Source: Lysobacter enzymogenes (GTDB taxonomy: Bacteria > Pseudomonadota > Gammaproteobacteria > Xanthomonadales > Xanthomonadaceae). From it: a stretch of DNA of 64,000 bases. The translations under genes and the position numbers were made by a program. Positions 18,001-25,226 of the stretch are shown piece by piece. How positions within the stretch are numbered: position 1 is the stretch's first letter; each line of letters starts with the position of its first letter. The notes beneath the pieces are model-generated. The model made no database searches and had not been told where the DNA came from. It worked only from the letters and a program-made list of their open reading frames with translations. Location of the stretch: assembly GCF_017355525.1 (NCBI RefSeq), contig NZ_CP067395.1, positions 4,681,001 through 4,745,000 of the forward strand, read 5' to 3'.

Positions 18001-18876
18001 CTGTTCAACGAGAGCGTGTTCCTCAAGGCGCCGAACGAATCGGGGCTGGGCCACACCTTCGGCATGGACTTCTATCCCGGCGAGGGCTGGAACCTGGGCT
18101 TCGCCCTGACCAAGTCCACGCTCGAACGCGAGAGCGAACTCGGCAACGTGCAGCGCCGCGGCGCCAGCCTCACCGGCGGACGCAGCTCGCTCGACACCCA
18201 GTGGCAGAGCAAGCTGGAGTGGCGGCGCGACAGCGGCGCCGAGCGGCGCGAGCAATGGACCAGCACCAACCGCTTCCTGCACAAGTTCGACGACAGCTTC
18301 CGCATCGCCGGGCGGTTCAACTACTCGCAGACCAAGGACAAGCTCAACGCCCAGGCCGGCGCCAAGTTCGTCGAGGGCAACCTCGGCTTCGCCTGGCGGC
18401 CTTACGACAGCACGCGCTGGGCGTTGCTGGGCAAGTACACCTACCTCTACGACCTGTCCTCGCTGGGCCAGGTCGGGCCGAACATCGCCAGCTACGACCA
18501 GCGCACCCAGGTGCTGTCGTTCGAGGGCGTGTACAACCCGAACCAGCGCTGGGAGTTCGCCGGCAAGCTGGCGCGGCGCCAGGGCGAGGTGCGGTTCGGG
18601 CGGATGCAGGGCAAGTGGGAGGATTCGGCGACCAGCTTCGCCGCGGTGCAGGCGCGCTACCGCGTGCACGATGTCTGGCACGGCATGGCCGAATACCGCT
18701 GGCTCGACGTGCGCAACGGCGGCACCCGCACCGGCCTGACGGTCGGCGTTGATCGCGATCTGGGCAAGAACTTCCGCGTCGGCGTGGGCTACAACTTCAC
18801 CGACTTCAGCGACGACCTGACCGACTTCGATTACGACCATCGCGGCTGGTTCCTCAATATGGTCGGCAGTTACTGA
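15085..18876 (+). CDS. large outer-membrane protein, partner of the giant repeat protein
   Basis: The 1263-residue product has a signal peptide (MKIKLLDYTLIGILAG...GAQQ), an Ala/Pro-rich linker (residues 25-55), an N-terminal beta-rich domain to about residue 330, and a long C-terminal half. That half has alternating aromatic strands and turns (for example YLRVDWDKNQALWGNFNTG, YEYVPTGFDPDDTTLGFRG). It ends FLNMVGSY with a terminal aromatic, as outer-membrane barrels do. No TonB box or plug motif is evident. The start ATG overlaps the stop of the giant gene (ATGA), so the two are translationally coupled and probably form one assembly. It may anchor, export or assemble the repeat protein; the exact role is inference. 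Confidence 0.75.
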   Translation: MKIKLLDYTLIGILAGLSSAAGAQQKPAAAAVAPAARQQPGTPAAAPPSGAGASASEPALQCGDDGCESEQGVLFELRTRGKRQPETVGTTERSSSETLQPDRRVTIEAEVPRSEWRDKAQPGRAVAVGKWSLQLPGGGVVWATEDPNLGQPHMAVSAPTLLGFDNGRVVKPVRFYAYNNYSAFIRRSEVLLYRATDADLVTPIARIELPNAAVAEAQWNGELDPQLHLRSGDELVYIVRAYGEDGSYDETYPNRLQLVTPSEAEKGSRLLREQVQKSQGATFSVEEAEQRSQVDRVFGQDSLRQQNIAIYGSRIRIQGRNIPERESIKINGQAHPIDLERKFVAEYLVPVGRHRFDVEVAGGQGGALHQTLDVDVSGRYLFAVGLADVTAYKGSTRGSIETVANDKRLADDSLVVDGRLAFYLKGKYRGKYLVTAQADTQEREVSELFNGFWDADPQDVFRRLDPDQYYPVYGDDSTTYRDVDTMGRLYLRVDWDKNQALWGNFNTGLTGTEYAQYNRSLYGGAMNWRSRRSTALGEPGSELRVFGSQAQTAPGHTELLGTNGSLYYLKHGDLLPGSDRLAVEVRDRTTGRVQSRAELVRGADYEIDELQGRVLLTRRLDQITRQNVPSLTRDTPLDGFDQVLLADYEYVPTGFDPDDTTLGFRGKHWFGEHLAVGGTWVDENRSGEDYSLKGADVTLQAGRGTFLKLESSRTQATSAPIFYSDNGGLSFSELNSGLKDRSGRARSAEARVNFKELGWTQGEWTAGAWWRKVDPGYSIARYDTSEAVEERGAEVYGELTPALRVFARYSVAERGRQSLTQAQASAEWRLNDETTLSAEVRRVQEDRANGLDASGLLGAVQYKQRFGSQLELFGTVQKTLDDDGGRYADNDSVTVGGKYQFGELSSVGAELTHGNRGNAAKLDAEYRLTPDHSIYGAYTYSTDTSDYDPLFDDRLRTGWTLGQRWRLSNQVNLFNESVFLKAPNESGLGHTFGMDFYPGEGWNLGFALTKSTLERESELGNVQRRGASLTGGRSSLDTQWQSKLEWRRDSGAERREQWTSTNRFLHKFDDSFRIAGRFNYSQTKDKLNAQAGAKFVEGNLGFAWRPYDSTRWALLGKYTYLYDLSSLGQVGPNIASYDQRTQVLSFEGVYNPNQRWEFAGKLARRQGEVRFGRMQGKWEDSATSFAAVQARYRVHDVWHGMAEYRWLDVRNGGTRTGLTVGVDRDLGKNFRVGVGYNFTDFSDDLTDFDYDHRGWFLNMVGSY

Positions 18877-18902
18877 GTCGGCAGGCGGAAGGGAAACGGG
18901 AA

Positions 18903-18935
18903 CGGGCCCGCCGACGCGCAGCGTCGGCGGGCCCG
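18903..18935 (+). terminator. strong hairpin terminator after the surface operon
   Basis: A 14-bp perfect GC-rich stem (18903-18916 with 18922-18935) closes a 5-nt loop, 26 nt after the barrel gene stop. It is followed by GTTCGTTT. It is the natural end of the two-gene operon. Confidence 0.75.
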
Positions 18936-19070
18936 GTTCGTTTGCGACCACGCCGGCCGTCGCCGCGCTTGTGTAAGCTCGCAACGAGCGCCTGCATCGC
19001 AGACGGCGATTGCCTGCCCCGCGCGCCCGCTCGCGCCGCGCCCGCCCCCCACTCCGAACCGGACCTTCCC

Positions 19071-20234
19071 ATGCCTTTGGACTGGCGTACCCGACTCGCC
19101 CACCCCGACGCCTCCGCGCCCGCCGGCTTCCGTTCCCTGGCCACCCCCGTGTACCGCGGCTCGACCACCCTGTTCGACAGCGCCGCCCACGTGCACGACC
19201 ACTGGGACCGGCGCGAGACGCCGTACACCTACGGCCTGTACGGCACCCCGACCACGCTGGAACTGGCCGCGCGCATCGCCGAACTCGAAGGCGGCGGCCA
19301 CTGCTTCATCGCCCCGGGCGGGCAGGCGGCGATCAGCCTGGTCAACATCGCCGTGCTCAAGGCCGGCGGCCACGTGCTGATCCCGGACTGCATCTACGGC
19401 CCGCACCGCGAGTTCGCCGACCGCTGGCTCAGCCGCTGGAACATCCGCGCCGAGTACTACGACCCGCTGGCCGGCGCCGGCATCGCCGCGCAACTGCGGC
19501 CGGAAACCCAGCTGGTGTGGTGCGAAAGCCCGGGCTCGGCGACGATGGAAGTGCAGGACGTTCCCGCCATCGCCGCCGCCGCCCACGCCGCGGGCGTGCC
19601 GGTCGCGCTCGACAACACTTATGCGGCCGGCGTGTTGTTCGACGCGTTCGGCCACGGCGCCGACATCGCCGTGCAGGCGCTGACCAAGTACATCGGCGGC
19701 CACAGCGACCTGCTGCTCGGCTCGGTCACCGTGCGCGACGAAGCGCTGTACCAGGCCATCGGCGACGCCCACCAACTGCTAGGCATGGGCGCCTCGCCCG
19801 ACGACTGCAGCCTGGCCTTGCGCGGCCTGCAGACGCTCGGCGTGCGCCTGGATCATCTGCAGCGCAGCACGCTGGAGGTCGCGCAGTGGCTGCAAACGCA
19901 GCCGCGGGTCGCGCGGGTGCGCCATCCGGCGCTGCCCGGCAGCCCCGGGCACGAGATCTGGAAGCGCGATTTCACCGGCTCGGCCAGCGTGTTCTCGGTC
20001 GAGTTCGATCCCGCGCTGACGCAGGACGCGTTGGTCGCCTTCATCGACCGGCTGCGCCTGTTCAAGATCGGCTACAGCTGGGGCGGCACCACCAGCCTGG
20101 TCGTGCCGCAGTTCTCGCTGCACCGCGACCTGCCGCGCGCCGGCCGCAACCTGGTGCGCTTCAACATCGGGCTGGAACGCAGCGAAGACCTGATCGACGA
20201 CCTGCGCGTTTCGCTGGCGCAGCTGCCGGCCTGA
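19071..20234 (+). CDS. metC: cystathionine beta-lyase (Cys/Met metabolism PLP enzyme)
   Basis: This 387-residue PLP enzyme belongs to the Cys/Met metabolism family. It shows YTYGLYGTPTTLELAARIAELEGG (substrate and phosphate binding region, quoted in part), CESPGSATMEVQD, DNTYAAG, and the PLP-lysine region ALTKYIGGHSDLLLG. The likely reaction is cleavage of cystathionine to homocysteine, pyruvate and ammonia in methionine synthesis. A related gamma-lyase activity cannot be excluded. The ATG at 19071 is preferred because the upstream extension is Arg/Pro-rich and unlike the family. It stands alone between two hairpins, so it is monocistronic. Confidence 0.88.
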   Translation: MPLDWRTRLAHPDASAPAGFRSLATPVYRGSTTLFDSAAHVHDHWDRRETPYTYGLYGTPTTLELAARIAELEGGGHCFIAPGGQAAISLVNIAVLKAGGHVLIPDCIYGPHREFADRWLSRWNIRAEYYDPLAGAGIAAQLRPETQLVWCESPGSATMEVQDVPAIAAAAHAAGVPVALDNTYAAGVLFDAFGHGADIAVQALTKYIGGHSDLLLGSVTVRDEALYQAIGDAHQLLGMGASPDDCSLALRGLQTLGVRLDHLQRSTLEVAQWLQTQPRVARVRHPALPGSPGHEIWKRDFTGSASVFSVEFDPALTQDALVAFIDRLRLFKIGYSWGGTTSLVVPQFSLHRDLPRAGRNLVRFNIGLERSEDLIDDLRVSLAQLPA

Positions 20235-20242
20235 TGCCGGCG

Positions 20243-20276
20243 CCGGCGTTCGCGCCCTTGTGGGCGCCGACGCCGG
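20243..20276 (+). terminator. hairpin after metC
   Basis: The outer stem CCGGCGT/ACGCCGG and inner stem GCGCCC/GGGCGC around a TTGT loop form a two-part hairpin 8 nt after the metC stop. There is no U-tract, so termination strength is uncertain. Confidence 0.5.
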
Positions 20277-20439
20277 CGGGCTGCGGAAACGGGGATCCGC
20301 GCACAGTCCGGATGTCGACCGCGCCGCAATGGGGGCCATGTTGCGGCGCGCGGCGGCGCCTACCATCGGAGCGGCGCATCGTCTGCGCAGCCGCAGCGGT
20401 GCGCGCAACCCAGCCATCGACACACCGAAGGAGAGGACG

Positions 20440-20643
20440 ATGAAGATGCAAGGAAGGACGCTTGCGGCGATCGCCGCGTTCGTTTTCGGCGCCACCGCCA
20501 CGCTCGGCGCGAGCGCCGCGGGCGGCGCCTGCGAGGAATGCTGGAGCGACTACTACCGCTGCAAGAACACGCCGGAGTACTGCGACGGCCGCTTGAACGA
20601 ATGCCTGCTGCGAGGCGACGGCAAATATCCCTGCCCGTTGTGA
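20440..20643 (+). CDS. small Cys-rich exported protein
   Basis: The ATG at 20440 has a good ribosome site (AAGGAGAGG, 20428-20436). The 67-residue product has a Sec signal peptide (MKMQGRTLAAIAAFVFG...ASAAG). The mature part is about 40 residues with six cysteines (CEEC, YRC, EYC, NEC, PCP). It resembles the protein at 288-515 in size, export signal and cysteine density, though cysteine spacing differs. The family and function are not recognised. Periplasmic disulfide-bonded or metal-binding roles are both possible. Confidence 0.65.
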   Translation: MKMQGRTLAAIAAFVFGATATLGASAAGGACEECWSDYYRCKNTPEYCDGRLNECLLRGDGKYPCPL

Positions 20644-20974
20644 CCGGCGCCGGCGCGAGCCGGGCGATGTTCCGCGACGGCCGCCGGTTTCGGCGGCCGT
20701 CGCGCATGCGCGCAGCGCTCCGCCGCATCCGCGGCGCATGCGCGATCCGCTCCGCCAGATCGTTGGCCGGCGGCGATGCGGGTCGAAGCGCTGAACACCT
20801 CAGACGGACGCATCAGCGCATGGAATGCATATCCATTGCATGTCGAATGAATACGTCGTGCTCGCATAATGCATCACGTCATGTCCAGGCCGCCTGGTCC
20901 TTGCCTTCGTCCCGGAAAAAGCGGCTATGGTGTGCGTTTAGTCAGCCTCGTACGTCCCGCTTCCGGAGCGATCG
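20644..20974. other. 331-bp gap upstream of the ribbon-helix-helix gene
   Basis: No credible gene lies here; the ORFs present are Arg-rich artefacts. The right half is relatively AT-rich and contains three (A/T)TGCAT words (20825, 20836, 20869), two of which form ATGCA-N7-TGCAT at 20825-20841. A possible promoter is TTGCCT (20901) with CTATGG (20925) at 18-bp spacing. These could serve the small DNA-binding protein that follows. Confidence 0.4.
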
Positions 20975-21187
20975 ATGAAGAACCAACGCATGACCCTGAG
21001 CCTGGACGCCGGCGAAATGTCCGAGCTCGAACAGATGGCCAGGCGCGGCAACTCCAACAAGACCGAAGTGATCCGGCGCGCCCTGCGCATCTACATGCTG
21101 ATGGAACAGATGCGCGCGGACGGCAAGGAGCTGCACGTGCAGGATCAGCCCGGCTCGCGCCAGCTCGAACGCTTGGTGTTCGTCTGA
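20975..21187 (+). CDS. ribbon-helix-helix (CopG/Arc-like) DNA-binding protein
   Basis: The 70-residue protein begins MKNQRMTLSLDAGEMSELEQMA, giving the N-terminal beta strand (RMTLSL) and two helices of a ribbon-helix-helix fold. It continues SNKTEVIRRALRIYMLM, the conserved second helix region. Such proteins act as dimers on short palindromic operators. A C-terminal tail (DGKELHVQDQPGSRQLERLVFV) resembles that seen in RHH proteins encoded as solitary regulators. No toxin gene follows, so an antitoxin role is not supported. The TGCAT words upstream could be an autoregulatory site. Confidence 0.75.
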   Translation: MKNQRMTLSLDAGEMSELEQMARRGNSNKTEVIRRALRIYMLMEQMRADGKELHVQDQPGSRQLERLVFV

Positions 21188-21269
21188 CCGCGGCGGCCGG
21201 CGTTCGCCGAGCGCGGCGACCGGTCGCGGCAACGCCGCCGCGCCTTAACCGATCCGCGCCGCGCCGATA

Positions 21270-21283
21270 TTGATCCGAATCAA
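21270..21283. promoter_or_regulatory. FNR-type box upstream of the two-component genes
   Basis: TTGATCCGAATCAA fits the FNR/Anr consensus TTGAT-N4-ATCAA perfectly. It lies 115 nt upstream of the response regulator start and in no coding region. It is one of four such boxes between 21270 and 27334. Confidence 0.75.
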
Positions 21284-21397
21284 GTTCCGCGCGTTCCGCA
21301 GCGCAGCGCCGCAGCGCGCCACGCCGCGCTATTGCCGCTGGGCACGAATCGCTCCATGCTGCGCGCACTACGGCCCGTCCGCCTGCGAGTGAGCGCG

Positions 21398-22135
21398 ATG
21401 TCCTCCAAATCCAGCGACGCCGTCCCGGCCGCGCAGCCGCGGCTGCTGCTGGTCGACGACGACGCCGACATCCTCGCGCTGTTGGCGCGCTACCTCGGCG
21501 CCAACGGCTGCAAGACCGCGGCCGCCGCCAGCGCGGCGCAGGCGCGCGCGGCGGTGGCCTTGGGCGGCATCGATCTGGTCCTGCTCGACCTGGGCCTGCC
21601 CGACGAAGACGGCCTGTCGCTGCTGCGCCATCTGCAAACCCAATGGCGCGGCCCGGTGATCGTGGTCAGCGGCCGCGGCGACGCGGTCGACCGCGTGGTC
21701 GGCCTGGAACTGGGCGCCGACGATTACCTGGCCAAACCCTTCGATCTGCGCGAACTGCTGGCGCGGGTGCGCTCGGTGCTGCGGCGCGCGTCCGCGCCGG
21801 CGCTGGCGCCGGCAGGCGAGAGCCTCGCGTTCGAGGGCTTCCGCCTGGAGCTGTCCGCGCGCCGGCTGACCGACGCGGCCGGCGCCGAAATCGCCTTGAC
21901 TACCGGCGAATTCCAGCTGCTGCGCGCGTTGTTGCAGCGGCCGCAGCAAGTGCTCAGCCGCGACGAGCTGATGAACGCGCTGCACGGCCGCGAGGCCGGG
22001 CCGTACGACCGCACCATCGATGTCGCGGTCGGCCGCCTGCGGCGCAAGCTCGAATCCGATCCGTCCGCGCCGAGCCTGATCAAGGCCGTGCGCGGCGCCG
22101 GCTATCTGTTCGCCGCCGCGGTCAGCGCGACATGA
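21398..22135 (+). CDS. OmpR/PhoB-family response regulator
   Basis: This 245-residue regulator has a receiver domain (residues about 15-125) with the acidic pair DDD at 20-22 and the phospho-acceptor Asp64 in LVLLDLGLPDEDG. A winged-helix domain (about 140-240) contains DRTIDVAVGRLRRKLE and AVRGAGYLF, typical of OmpR-type DNA binding. The ATG at 21398 was chosen because it places the receiver domain at the normal distance. The stop overlaps the kinase start (ATGA), so the pair is translationally coupled. The FNR box upstream suggests low-oxygen induction. Target genes are unknown, but phased GTAAC repeats at 25087-25111 are a candidate site. Confidence 0.92.
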   Translation: MSSKSSDAVPAAQPRLLLVDDDADILALLARYLGANGCKTAAAASAAQARAAVALGGIDLVLLDLGLPDEDGLSLLRHLQTQWRGPVIVVSGRGDAVDRVVGLELGADDYLAKPFDLRELLARVRSVLRRASAPALAPAGESLAFEGFRLELSARRLTDAAGAEIALTTGEFQLLRALLQRPQQVLSRDELMNALHGREAGPYDRTIDVAVGRLRRKLESDPSAPSLIKAVRGAGYLFAAAVSAT

Positions 22136-24135
22136 GCGCCGACGCCTCCTTCGACGGCCTGTTCGAAGCGGTGCCCGACGCGCTGCTGCTGGTCGACGGC
22201 GACGGCCGCATCGTCCAGGCCAACGCCCAGGCCGAGCGCCTGTTCGGCTATGCGCCGGGTGAGTTGCTGGGCAAGGACGTGGAGGCGCTGATCCCGTCCG
22301 CCGCGCGCGAGCGCCATCGCGGCTATCGCCAGCACTACATGGCGCGTCCGCACGTGCGGCCGATGGGCGTGAGCGGGCAGAGCCTGATCGGCCTGCGCCC
22401 GGACGGCACCCAGTTTCCGGTGGAAATCGCGCTGAGCCCGATCGGCGGCGCGCACGGGCCGCGCTATCTGGCTTCGGTGCGCGACATCTCCGAAACCCAG
22501 CGCGCGCGCCAGGCGCTGGTGCGCGCGCGCTACGACGCGCTGGCCGCGCGCATCGGCCAGCTCGCGCTGGAAGCGCAGGACGAGTCGGGCGTGGTCGATG
22601 CCTTGCCGCGCTTGCTCGCCGATGCGCTCGACATTCCGGCGGTGGCGGTGCTGTTCGTGTCCGGCGACAGCCAGAGCGTCGAGATCCGCGCCAGCGTCGG
22701 CCTCGACGACGATGCCGCGGCGCCGGCGCTGGACGAAGCCGCGCTGCTGGCCGACGTCGGCGCCGGCGAAACCCGGGTGGTCGACGATTTCGCCGCCGCC
22801 GCTTCGCGTTTTCCGTTGCGCGCCGCCGCCGGCAGCGGCGTGCTGGTGCCGCTGTTCGACCGCGGCCGGCCGATGGGCGCGCTGCTGGCGCGCGCGCCGC
22901 GGCCGCGCCATTTCGATCACGACGCGCTGCACTTGTTGCGGTCGGTCGCGCACCTGGCCGCCGCGTTCGTGCAGCGCCGCCGCACCGAGGAGCAACTGGC
23001 GCATTCGCAGCGGCTGGACGCGATCGGCCAGCTCACCGGCGGCATCGCCCACGACTTCAACAATCTGCTGACGGTGATGTCCGGCAGCCTGCAATTGCTG
23101 GAACTGGAATGCGCCGACACGCCCGAGGCCGGCGAGCTGATCGCCAGCGCCTTGCGCTCGGCCGGCCGCGGCGCCGAGCTCACCGGCAAGCTGCTCGCGT
23201 TCGCGCGCCGCCAGCGGCTGAGCCCGCGCGCGGTCGACGTGCCGGCGCTGCTGCGCGATGTCGAAAGCATGCTCAAGCGCACCCTCGGCGACAGCGTGCA
23301 CCTGCACGTGGAATGCGTCGCGCCGCTGGCGGCGGCGTATGCCGACCCGAGCCAGCTGGAGGCGGCGCTGCTGAACCTCGCGCTCAACGCGCGCGATGCG
23401 ATGCCGCGCGGCGGCGAGATCGCGATCGAAGCCCGCGCGCACGAAGCCGCCGCGCGCCCTGGCGGCGACGACGACGGCGAACTGGCGGCCGGCGATTACC
23501 TGCGCATCCTGGTCGCCGACACCGGCCGCGGCATGGCCCCGGAGACGCTGGCGCGGGCGATGGAACCGTTCTTCACCACCAAGGAAGCCGGGCGCGGCAG
23601 CGGCCTGGGCCTGAGCATGGTCTACGGCTTCGCCAAACAGAGCGGCGGCGACCTGCGCATCGACAGCGCGTTGGGCTACGGCACCCGGGTGGAACTGTTC
23701 CTGCCGGCCGCGCGCGCGCCCGCGGCCGCGCCGGCGCCGCCGGGCGGCGCGCACGCGCCGGGCCGCGGCGAGACCGTGCTGGTGGTCGAGGACGACGCGG
23801 CGGTGCGGGCGATCGCGCTGGCGTTCCTGCGCGCCTCGGGCTATCGCGCCGCCGCGGTGGCCAGCGCCGGCGAAGCCCTGCGCTATCTGGCCGGCGACGG
23901 CGAAGCGGCGGCGATGTTCAGCGACGTCATGCTCGGCGAGGGCATGAACGGCAAGGACCTGGCGGCCGCGGCGCGGCGTTTGCGGCCGGGCCTGCCGGTG
24001 GTGCTGACCTCGGGTTACGAGACCGAAACCGCGAACGCCGGCGAAGCGTTCGACTTGCTGCGCAAGCCGTACCGGCGCGAGCAGGTGGCCGCGGCGATCG
24101 CGCGCGCGATCGGGCCGCGGCGCGAGGGCGGCTGA
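22132..24135 (+). CDS. hybrid sensor histidine kinase (PAS-GAF-HisKA-HATPase-REC)
   Basis: The product has 667 residues and no membrane segments, so it is a cytoplasmic sensor. A PAS domain (about 8-125) is followed by a GAF-like domain (about 140-285). The phospho-acceptor His307 lies in LTGGIAHDFNNLL. The ATPase domain has LNLALNARDAM, DTGRGM and GSGLGLSMVYGF, and a C-terminal receiver (about 545-665) carries Asp598. A His in the PAS domain (His62, in ERHRGY) aligns roughly with the FixL heme ligand region, but the same motif is common in ordinary PAS domains, so heme binding is speculative. It is coupled to the response regulator and sits in a redox-themed block. The terminal receiver may shape phosphate flow to the regulator. 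Confidence 0.9.
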   Translation: MSADASFDGLFEAVPDALLLVDGDGRIVQANAQAERLFGYAPGELLGKDVEALIPSAARERHRGYRQHYMARPHVRPMGVSGQSLIGLRPDGTQFPVEIALSPIGGAHGPRYLASVRDISETQRARQALVRARYDALAARIGQLALEAQDESGVVDALPRLLADALDIPAVAVLFVSGDSQSVEIRASVGLDDDAAAPALDEAALLADVGAGETRVVDDFAAAASRFPLRAAAGSGVLVPLFDRGRPMGALLARAPRPRHFDHDALHLLRSVAHLAAAFVQRRRTEEQLAHSQRLDAIGQLTGGIAHDFNNLLTVMSGSLQLLELECADTPEAGELIASALRSAGRGAELTGKLLAFARRQRLSPRAVDVPALLRDVESMLKRTLGDSVHLHVECVAPLAAAYADPSQLEAALLNLALNARDAMPRGGEIAIEARAHEAAARPGGDDDGELAAGDYLRILVADTGRGMAPETLARAMEPFFTTKEAGRGSGLGLSMVYGFAKQSGGDLRIDSALGYGTRVELFLPAARAPAAAPAPPGGAHAPGRGETVLVVEDDAAVRAIALAFLRASGYRAAAVASAGEALRYLAGDGEAAAMFSDVMLGEGMNGKDLAAAARRLRPGLPVVLTSGYETETANAGEAFDLLRKPYRREQVAAAIARAIGPRREGG

Positions 24136-24223
24136 TGCATGCCGCTACGAAGGCGCGTGATTGTGGGGCGGCCTTCAGTCCGACGCCTTCGGCTCCGGCG
24201 CGACTCGGCCGCATTGCGATCTG

Positions 24224-24250
24224 ATCGAAAAGCGTTGGGGCTGAAGCCCC
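24224..24250 (-). terminator. possible terminator of the Crp/Fnr gene
   Basis: On the minus strand the hairpin GGGGCT-TC-AGCCCC is followed by AACGCTTTTCG, 32 nt after the regulator stop. The stem is short (6 bp) and the U-run weak. It also sits between two converging genes. Confidence 0.4.
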
Positions 24251-24281
24251 TGCAGAAAACCGAACCCACGGTCCTGTCGCG

Positions 24282-25013
24282 TCAGTGCACCCGGCCGCCG
24301 ACAGCGAGCAACTCGCTGAGCGCGGCGCGGTCGCGCAGAACGATTTCGCGGCCCGCCACTTCGATCAGCCCGCGTGCTTGCAGGCGCGACAACGAGCGCG
24401 TCACCGTTTCCAACGTCAGCGACAGGAAATTGCCGAGTTCGGCGCGGGTCATGCGCAACTGCAGGCGTTCGCCGCTGAAGCCGAGCGCGTGCAGGCGCGC
24501 GGCCAGGTCGAACAGGAAGGTCACCACGCGCTGGTCGGCGCCGAGCGTGCCCAGCGCCAGCATCCAGGTCCAGTCGCGGCGGATCTCGCCCGCGAGCAAC
24601 GCGGTGATGCGCTCCTGGAACTGCGGCAGCTCGTGGCGCAAGCGCGCGAACGGCACTTCCCACAGCTCGCCGGTGTCCAGCGCGACCGCGTCGCAGGCGT
24701 AGGCGCTCATGTCCAGCGCGTCCAGGCCGAGCAGGTCGCCGCGCAGGCGGAAGCCGGTGATCTTCTCGCGTCCGTCTTCGCTGACCAGCGCGGTCTTGAA
24801 GCAGCCGGCGTGGACCAGATACAGCGCCGTGCGCGGCTGCCCGGCGCGGAACACATGCTGCTTGGCGCGCACCCGCCGGCGTTGCAGCGGCCAGCCGCGG
24901 CGCAGCAGCTCGCGTTGCAGCCACGACTCCAGGCCGTCGTCTCCGGCTTGCGCCGCGTCGGCGCAGGCGGCAGCGGAGTCGGGTTCGGCATAAGCGGCGT
25001 GTTCGAGCAACAT
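24282..25013 (-). CDS. Crp/Fnr-family regulator without iron-sulfur cysteines
   Basis: This 243-residue protein has a cyclic-nucleotide-type beta-roll (about 50-125) and a C-terminal winged helix. The recognition helix reads LSLTLETVTRSLSRLQ, with Glu202, Thr205 and Arg206 in the places of FNR Glu209, Ser212 and Arg213; this predicts TTGAT-type sites. Cysteines occur only at 17, 71 and 107. The N-terminal FNR cluster Cys set and the Cys122 equivalent (here Trp in LWEVPF) are missing, so it should not hold the oxygen-sensing 4Fe-4S cluster. It may be of the Dnr/FixK type, sensing another signal or controlled by its level. FNR boxes surround it, which makes it the obvious local reader. The start is the ATG at 25013. 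Confidence 0.85.
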   Translation of the reverse strand: MLLEHAAYAEPDSAAACADAAQAGDDGLESWLQRELLRRGWPLQRRRVRAKQHVFRAGQPRTALYLVHAGCFKTALVSEDGREKITGFRLRGDLLGLDALDMSAYACDAVALDTGELWEVPFARLRHELPQFQERITALLAGEIRRDWTWMLALGTLGADQRVVTFLFDLAARLHALGFSGERLQLRMTRAELGNFLSLTLETVTRSLSRLQARGLIEVAGREIVLRDRAALSELLAVGGRVH

Positions 25014-25086
25014 GGCGGCGGTTCCGGTTCGGCGTTTTGGCTGGGCACAGGCTAGACGCGCGGCTGCGCGCGCCGATTCGGCGGCG

Positions 25087-25111
25087 GTAACCAGCGGTAA
25101 CGGTTTGTAAC
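25087..25111. promoter_or_regulatory. three GTAAC direct repeats at 10-bp spacing
   Basis: GTAAC occurs at 25087, 25097 and 25107, exactly one helical turn apart, 74-98 nt upstream of the Crp/Fnr start. Direct repeats with 10-11 bp phase are the usual site form for OmpR-type regulators, and one is encoded nearby. The link is inference. Confidence 0.4.
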
Positions 25112-25145
25112 GCGCCCGCGGCGCCGCCGATGCGCGCGCACGGAC

Positions 25146-25159
25146 TTGATCCCGATCAA
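25146..25159. promoter_or_regulatory. FNR-type box upstream of the NrdJ-like gene
   Basis: TTGATCCCGATCAA is a perfect TTGAT-N4-ATCAA box. If centred at -41.5, transcription toward the right would start near 25194, 33 nt before the proposed GTG start at 25227, with a weak -10 (CAAAGT, 25181). It could also act on the divergent Crp/Fnr gene. Confidence 0.75.
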
Positions 25160-25226
25160 GAAAGCCGCGCGCCGCGCGGGCAAAGTGGAACGCCTGCGGG
25201 TGCGGCCCGCGTCCGCCGGAAGCCCC

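Noticed and set aside
14932..18984. A 1350-codon open frame opposite the barrel gene
   Set aside because: It is an antisense shadow with Ala/Val/Gly/Arg-rich low-complexity sequence. The forward frame has a signal peptide, coupled start and barrel pattern.
20975..21187. The ribbon-helix-helix protein as an antitoxin
   Set aside because: No toxin-like gene follows or precedes it. The next gene is a response regulator 210 nt away.
22132..22510. The kinase PAS domain as a FixL-type heme sensor
   Set aside because: His62 lies at a similar place, but the ERHRGY and PMGVSG-type pattern is common in ordinary PAS domains, and the FixL Arg residues are not matched. It stays a weak possibility only.
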